A stretch of DNA of 64,000 nt, taken from Nemania diffusa. Taxonomy: Eukaryota; Ascomycota; Sordariomycetes; Xylariales; Xylariaceae. The notes under the pieces were generated by a model. The model made no database searches, had not been told where the DNA came from, and saw nothing but the letters and a program-made list of their open reading frames with translations. The stretch lies in contig JBBPUQ010000001.1 in the NCBI GenBank assembly GCA_038501195.1, positions 1,302,001-1,366,000 of the forward strand, written 5' to 3'. Position numbers and translations under genes: made by a program. Shown one piece after another: positions 57,359 to 64,000 of this stretch (positions within the stretch are counted from its first letter, which is position 1; every line of letters starts with the position of its first letter).

Positions 57359-60205
57359 TTGATGAAAGCCTGGTTGGCTACAGAACATTTGGTTGTTGCG
57401 AATATATCTAACATATTATGGGAAGATGGGCTATTACTAGGTGCTTCTAGAGACAAGGCTAGAGAGAAGGGGATATGTACGAGTTGTAGCCCCGTGTGTG
57501 GTTGGAGTTCTTGGAGTAGGTGGCTAGAGGTCAATATTAAAGTGCCTTGGTTGTTAAATTCGACAGGAAATCTTAGATGGCCTGATGTTGCTTTTGATGT
57601 GCTACAGTAGTCGAACATTCTAAAAGTTTTGTTGACTGCGCTACGGAATATCGTGGGATGACAGGGGTCAGGGAACTCTAAACCCCTGCCTCTCGATTTC
57701 AGTACCTAGAGTAGTCTAGGGCTAGCGTTATAGGTAAGGCGCGCGTAAGGCTGATGATTATGCCCCGGTTCCCGGTTTCTGGGCAATGCGATTAGACACC
57801 AGATACCCGTCGTGGATAACCACGCCAGATGGGAGAGAGATTTTGATCTTTTTTTCTATGGCAGGCCAACACGCGACCATGAGGGAGACTGGTCTGTTCT
57901 GAACTATAGTTTAACTCCTGCATCTTGAAGTAGGTGTATTTGTTGTCTCTCTGCTTATTGGTAGGTTTAACGGGCTCGATTTTGTACCGTATCAATGACC
58001 AAAGCTTGGTATAGTAGGACTGCTCTTAAATGGAACGTATTAGTAAAAGCGAACCCAAATGCCCCTGATCCTAATAAGACCCTTCCGGTCGTTTGGGTAT
58101 GTAGGCCATGATCTAGAACTGGCCTCAGCTCAATACCTCAAGGTGTGTTGTGGATAGAGCGGGAGCTCCCCGAGGTTTATAGATCATCTAGTTTAAGGCT
58201 AGATAATACCCCTGCTAGGATTGCTGGCTCCTTCCGAATGATACTCCCTAGCCTTATCCATTGCTCTGCGTAGATGCCGGTGCGAATAATACTCTGTAGC
58301 TGATGCTGGGCTTGGTATTGACTCGGCGGATAAAAGAGCAAGCATTGATTGATTACCATCGGCCAGCCTGCCTTTCACGACTTCTACAAGTAGTGACTGA
58401 GAATTGCCGGCATAGGGATCATGCTTGGCAGTTTTCAGGGCCTGTGCGGCATGTCTAGCTCTGCGCAAATAGCAAGCAGCACACTATGCGAAATACTATT
58501 CCTTGAGCTATCGTTAGACGTAGCTGTGTAAATCTTAGCTTCATCTTACACTCGTAATATTAGGAACTAAAACGGCCTCTAGAATTAGAGTTGTACTAAA
58601 CGATTCATTTTTGCCTCATACACAAAAAAGTATAATAGTGCGTTTGATATTGCGACAATGGGCACACGGTGAGGAGGTAAATATTAGTGTAGCTATGCAG
58701 GGATTACGCCAACATTGCAATTGCGGTCGCCCGTGTTGGAGACCTCGTGTTGGAGGCGGTAGTGCTTCGGAGCAAAAGACATCCTTGAGAATGTGTACTA
58801 AATGAGACATGTTGTCTTGATTGACTTGCTGGGCTGTAACGGATGTTTTCCCCTACGCGTCGTCATTCCCGATGATAGTACTTATGTACTATGGCTGAAA
58901 ATAGTGTAGAGAATCTGACGCTCATGTACCTACAATAGGATATATGGAGATGGGTGCAGGGAAAATAGCGGGCTATCTAGGTGGGAAGGAAATACTCGTT
59001 TAGGATACCTGTGTGGTTAAAGGGGGAGCATAGCTTAGGTAAGGTGAGGCTATCGCGCTAGAATAAATAAACTTTTTATACAGAGTATGTACCATGGTAC
59101 TCTGTATTCTATTAGCAGCTACCTACCTACATATCTACATGGTATTCTGCAGGGAGATAGGTACCTAGGGGTAGTAATCGATAATCTTTTCACCTGTAGG
59201 TATACCTAGATATTTTAAGTCGGAATGAGAGTTTAAGCGTGGTATACTGTCCTTGAGATTTTATAGCCATGTCCGTAAATAAATAGGGTTTGTGATGGAA
59301 CGCGTCACGTACGTAAATTCACGGGGGGTCCCGAAGGCATTGGTATTGAGTAGTGACGTGGTTCTAGTATTGTACGCGTATGTCTGAGAACCCTCTGTGA
59401 CTGAAAGTGCTAACTTACGCAATAATTGATCACCACACATACCTACGTAGAACAGCGGCGTAGTCTTGTAGATTAGGTGCTGTGAAGTTAAAAAGATATC
59501 TATGTATGTGAATGTATGTACGTATGGAGTAGTGGACAGATATGGTGATCTGAAGGCCATTTTCATGAGCCCCTTTTCTCGCCTAGGTACCTACTTATGC
59601 TAAAGGGGCAGAAAAGAGACGCTGCTAGCACGTGGGGGGGAAAGGGGCTTATCGGTTGGCCCTGGTTCGCCCTAGTTACTGACGTCAATGTCGATCGTAT
59701 AAGATAAAATATAAACGGGTACAGCCAATTTCCCGTTTATTAAAGGCTTGGCGGGATCGTGCACCGAATTGGCTAATGCTCAACGGTGGTTGGCATAAGT
59801 GGTTCAGATTTTATCCCCTAATTTCCTGCCCTGTAGACGCTTATCACTGCTGGAGCTAGCAGGATTGGGTGCTGCTTCAGCTGGGATCAACTAACCAAAG
59901 AAGTGTAGGGATGTGTAGGGGTGCCTCCAGGGTGGTGCAGAGTGGGTAAGCGCGTTAGTCTAACTATGCTATGTAACCCACTGACTGACAAGTACCGATC
60001 TGCATACCATGGGTCTTGCGTCTTGCTTGAATCAAAAAATCTCGGGTCCCATCCCATTTAGTTGTCCTCCAGAATTTTCAACTTCCGCACGACTTCATCC
60101 TCCTCTCAACACAGACACCGCCATCCACCAGCCGAACCGAGCGCGCTGTTCACACGACTTCCGATTCTCCATATTCCTTGCACAGGGCAATTCTTTCACA
60201 TCACA
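57359..60205. other. 2.8 kb intergenic region
   Basis: Short ORFs on both strands with no domains. The block 59960-60205 is the leader and promoter of the transporter gene, with a CT/CA-rich stretch. Nothing else supported. Confidence 0.5.
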
Positions 60206-61942
60206 ATGGGTGCTCCTAATGATGAGCGCAAGCTCGAGAGCGGCGGGGTGGCTCCAGCACCAACGCGAAACATCCACCCAGCATTCTACATTGCGTACGC
60301 GACCAGTCCACCATCAACAGAGGCACGACCATAGAAAGCGAATTACTGACATTTATCATAGGCTGTGGATTGCTCTGAGCTCTAGTGTTATTCTCTTCAA
60401 CAAATGGGTGCTCTTCAGCGCCAAATTTGGTACGTCTATCCCCAACTCTAGTGGATTTGAACCCCTAAACAAGTGCACAAATTGAACCAAGAACCAACTA
60501 ACGAAATAATTAGATTATCGTGAGTGACATTCAACCTCAACGCCCGACCGAGGATGATCTTTGCGTAGTTGCGCGTGCATCCAGACTGACAGTTGCTATT
60601 AATCAGCCTTATTTTTGACAACATGGCACATGGTCTTCGCTACGTTCATGACGCAGTTTATGGCTAAGTTTACCACAACACTCGACTCGCGTCACAAGGT
60701 GCCTATGAACACCAATACTTATGTGTAAGTTGATGGCATGAATGGAAGGTTATAAACCTCGGACGTAGTTAACTGACATCGGTAATAGCAAGGCTATTGT
60801 GCCTATTGGCGTCATGTTCAGCTTGAGCTTGATTTTTGGCAACTTTGCTTACCTCTATCTGAGCGTTTCCTTCATCCAAATGCTCAAGGTCAGTAGCCGA
60901 AGAATCTGCCTATTAATGAGTAGCACCGGTAGAGCTAACAGAATCATGTTAGGCTACAAATGCTGTCGCCACTCTCCTTGCTACCTGGGCTTTCGGCATG
61001 GCTGCCCCGAACTTGAGCAAATTGGTTAACGTGTCTGCCATTGTCATTGGTGTTGCTATCGCTTCCTTTGGCGAATTGAAATTTGATGGCCTAGGATTTA
61101 TCAGTATGTAATGACATCTATGGCAATGGTCGAAGGCCATGATCTAACCTTGATTATAGTCCAAGTTACTGGCATCGTCTGCGAAGCACTAAGACTTGTC
61201 ATGGTCCAGCGCCTTTTGAGCTCCGATGAGTTCAAGATGGATCCCCTAGTATCCGTTTACTGTAAGACGCTATTCTGCCCTTTCGACTTTTTTATACGTC
61301 ATGTCAATATTTTTTTGTGTCTGGCTATTGCTGTCCAACCTCTGGGCTTTAAGATGTCAAAGAGGAGTGCTAACATCTGACTAGACTATGCTCCTGCGTG
61401 CGCAGCTATCAACGGTTTCTTTACTCTCATGATCGAACTTCCCCGTATGACGATGGGTGACATTCTCCAAGTTGGCCTGATCACATTAATTGCCAATGCA
61501 TTTGTCGCCTTCCTTCTCAACGTATCCGTTGTTCTGCTGGTATGTATTTTTATGAACTACAGACTTCTAGCTTACCCTAATTCCAATACTAACCCTCCGC
61601 TAGATCGGCAAGACGAACGCTGTTGTCCTCACCATGTCCGGTGTTCTAAAGGATATCCTGCTAGTCGTCGCTTCCATGACCATCTTCGGTGATCCGGTCA
61701 CTCTCCAGCAGTACTTCGGCTACTCCATCGCACTGGCTGGTTTGGTTTACTACAAGCTTGGCGCTGAGAAACTGCAGCAAATGACTACGGACGCCAAGTT
61801 GACTATCAACGAGGTGCGCCGCAACAACCCAGCCGGCTTCAAGCTAGGCGCTATCTGCGGAGGCCTCTTCTTTGTTGCCTTCGTATTTATGAGCTGGTCC
61901 CGCGGCATACCAGAGTCATCTCTGCCTACCCCAGGTGTCTAA
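60206..61942 (+). CDS. Triose-phosphate-translocator/DUF250 family transporter with a 6-nt microexon
   Basis: Nine exons: 60206-60294, 60362-60429, microexon 60514-60519 (ATTATC), 60607-60724, 60789-60888, 60953-61103, 61160-61261, 61385-61539, 61604-61942; 375 residues. The family (SLC35-like drug/metabolite superfamily) moves nucleotide sugars or phosphorylated sugars across Golgi/ER membranes; the substrate is not predictable here. About ten TM segments are visible, e.g. ALSSSVILFNKWVLFSAKF with its N-K-W/V signature, FLTTWHMVFATFMTQFMAKF, PIGVMFSLSLIFGNFAYLYL, ATLLATWAFGMAAP, the kinked NAVVLTMSGVLKDILLVVAS (K and T near the helix, typical of TPTs) and YFGYSIALAGLVYYKLG. Every junction is GT-AG and phase-correct; branch sites (CTAAC) are visible. 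The microexon gives D-Y-P of KFDYPLFLTTW. The start follows a CACAATGGG context. Confidence 0.9.
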
Positions 61943-63108
61943 GCTACACAATGATGTTCTTAACGATACAGGCACATCCCCTGCTACAAGGGCGTTTCAA
62001 ATAATTTCCCTGTTATTTTAAAGGGGCTTCTCACTTCGCCTTTTTTTTATGTTAAGATGCCCCCATACTATGTACTTGGGTGAATTAGAATGGATAGATG
62101 AGTGGGAGGAGAGCTGTGCTGTCACTACCCTAATCTGTCTGCATCTGTGTAACCTTACCCACCCTTTACGGATATTATCCTGCACTGCCTCACGGCCCTT
62201 TTTTTTTTTCTCCTATGTTCTCATTCTCGCACATATTTGGTAAAAGTTTTTTGCTCTGGTTGGGCTACTCTTCTACGGCTAGGGATACTCGGTTAGAGAA
62301 TCTAAGAATTAATGATGATGATGGAAACTTGAAGTCTAATCTTATTGTACTTGGATTTTTTCCATCTCCATTGTGATAATGGGTCTTTTCTAACTAGTAA
62401 CAAAATTCAGTTGGACCTTGTCACACGTGCTCACATACGATTGGGAATAGAAAGACAACTGTTATTTCCATACGAGGCGAAGAGCGAAGGGAGGGGCAAA
62501 AATATACGAAGAAGATGGATAGGTGGATTAGCAAATACATTCAGGAATTTGACCATAGTGAACCCGAGAGAGGCGACTTCATTTTATGCTGTACGACCAA
62601 CGGTCCGTTTATCGATATTCCCGACGGACGTCAGTGGGTGGAAACGTTCACAGGGAGACAAACTATCACAAATACGATCTACCAAGCTTCTCCTATGACG
62701 CCACGCAGGAAATGTAGGATGGGCATTACACCAGGGGCTCCTAAACTCGATGTTGTGTCGAATAGGATATGATTTATTTAGGGGTTGACCTCGAATGCAG
62801 GCAACATTATGGAAGTATTTTTATAAACATCGAAACAGAAGATAAGGAATGGACCAAGGTCCAGGTGAACTGCCGATCTACCTCGAGACTCCTCGCATCA
62901 ACGCAATATACCCGTCCAATCCAGTTTTCTAACCATGAGATATCGACCGAAACGCGAAAAAGGAACATCGTGAGGGAAGTAACTAACGAGAGCACACCCG
63001 TGCTCAGGACGCCATGAAATACACCCCATGCCATATCTCGCTACATCCCGACACCGCGAATACGAAACCCATTATTTTGTTGTTTATCCAAAAGACACGC
63101 CTCACGCC
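61943..63108. other. Intergenic between convergent genes
   Basis: An 85-codon ORF at 62515-62772 starting at ATG lacks any recognisable feature and is not called. T-rich 3' region just after the transporter stop. Confidence 0.5.
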
Positions 63109-64000
63109 TCACGCCGCACTACTTACTACGCCCTCCTCAAACGGATTCTCCTCCCGCCGCCCCTCCATGGCGCGCCGGAACGCCCAGTCGCGCGCCTCCA
63201 TGTGCTGCCGCCGCAGGCGCTCGCGCTCGACCTGCATCTTGGCGAAGCGCCGCAGGGACTCGTCGGAGGCCTTCTGCTCCTTCTCGCGCCTGTCTGCCTC
63301 GGCCTTCTCGCGCGCGAGGCGGCGCGCCGCGCGGTCGCGGGCGTAGAAGAATAGTAACGTCGCTATCACGGCGACGATGGCGAGGGCGAGGATGACGGTT
63401 ACGATGACGCCGCTTTGCGAGAGGGCGGTGGTGCGGTAGGCGCAGGTCCCGTCGGCGAAGCAGATGTTTGTGGCGGCGCAGGCTTGGGTTGTTGCTGTGC
63501 TTGTTGTGCAGGGGAGCTTGGTGATCATGTCTTTGGCGAGGGAGGATATGGGGCATATTGTTGTTTTGAAGGTGTGTGCTGTGCTGCATTCTGTTGGTGT
63601 GCTAGGTAATGTGGTTGTTACTGTTGCGGGACTTGTGGATTCTGAGGTTTGGGTGTTTTGAGGTGCTGGTGTTGCGGCTGTTATTTGCAGATCGTTTGTC
63701 AGCCAAGCTGTCTTCGTGTGGTTGATGGTCAGAGGCATGAGGTCCTACCTGGTATTGCTTCTGGACCGCGCCGCCGCAACTCAGGTACTGGACTGCTTGC
63801 ATCGCAATTCTCGAGTATGATCACGGCCTCTGTGGTAGCCTCTGGTATTGTGCAGTCGGCATCTATGAAACATCTCTGCAGATCATCTAGAGTGACGGAA
63901 CTTGGAGACTCTAGGAGGCAGTTTTGCAGTGATAGTCGATCACCGCAAGATGCTGCTTGGGCTAGTATAGGGGCGTTTTGGCGCACACATATCGATCGGT
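63109..64000 (-). CDS. Membrane protein with Cys-containing ectodomain, 5' end outside window
   Basis: Exon A 64000-63749 (open to the edge), intron 63748-63678 (71 bp, donor GTAGGA, branch GCTGACA, acceptor TAACAG), exon B 63677-63109; at least 273 residues. From the edge: CVRQNAPILAQAASCGDRLS, LQNCLLES, DLQRCFIDADCTI and VIILENCD, giving a helical ectodomain with regularly spaced Cys. Next come a Thr/Ser-rich stalk, a second Cys group (CSTAHTFKTTICP ... CAATNICFADGTCAYR), the TM helix GVIVTVILALAIVAVIATLL and a cytoplasmic, strongly charged coiled coil (RREKEQKASDESLRRFAKMQ...). It looks like a fungal surface or endomembrane protein of unknown function. The signal peptide would lie beyond the edge. 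Splicing is needed to join the frames and is in phase. Confidence 0.72.

Noticed and set aside
62515..62772. 85-codon plus-strand ORF after the transporter gene
   Set aside because: No domain, no splice continuation and no supporting context.

Overview
The window is nuclear DNA of a filamentous ascomycete, most likely a Sordariomycete. Genes carry short spliceosomal introns (mostly 48-150 bp, GTRNGT donors, CTAAC/CTGAC branch sites, YAG acceptors). Recognisable products include Nst1, Rkm5, TRAPPC12, a Rho2-type GTPase, mitochondrial mL40, a 2EXR protein and a TPP-riboswitch-controlled THI5/NMT1 gene. Intergenic DNA is long, AT/TpA-rich and dotted with TAGG/CCTA tetranucleotides. I rebuilt the exon models by hand from frame, splice consensus and family recall; no search or alignment was run.

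Layout. 0-6 kb: 3' end of RKM5 (+), a membrane-anchored unknown protein (-) and a 74-aa two-exon protein (-). 6-12 kb: a 6.3 kb stretch without a supportable gene. 12-18 kb: a nucleotidyltransferase-like protein (+), TRAPPC12 (-) and an unknown protein (-). 18.8-19.3 kb: two tRNA-Arg(UCU) genes in inverted orientation. 19.9-30 kb: an Ala/Pro-repeat protein (-), a Ser/Thr-rich single-pass surface protein (-), a GT25 glycosyltransferase (+), a small unknown protein (-) and a 2EXR protein (-). 32.3-33.0 kb: a complete non-autonomous hAT-type element with target-site duplication. 33.8-35.3 kb: THI5 with its TPP riboswitch in a 5' leader intron. 35.8-38.4 kb: a divergent pair made of a 4-TM protein (-) and an F-box/ankyrin gene (+) broken by one amber codon. 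38.4-42.7 kb: decayed, gene-poor DNA. 42.7-48 kb: an unknown NLS-bearing protein (+), mL40 (+) and Rho2 (-). 51-54.7 kb: NST1 (+). 56.8-57.4 kb: a possible small Arg/Cys-repeat protein (+). 60.2-61.9 kb: a triose-phosphate-translocator/DUF250-family transporter in nine exons (+). 63.1 kb to the right edge: a membrane protein with a Cys-containing ectodomain (-), cut by the window end.

The genes are mostly unrelated housekeeping and orphan genes. There is no secondary-metabolite cluster, operon-like group or CRISPR array. The best-supported regulatory system is the TPP riboswitch at THI5: an aptamer inside a leader intron, with an upstream ORF whose end depends on splicing. The most unusual gene structures are two independent 6-nt microexons (Rho2 and the DUF250 transporter) and a probable GC-AG intron in the GT25 gene.
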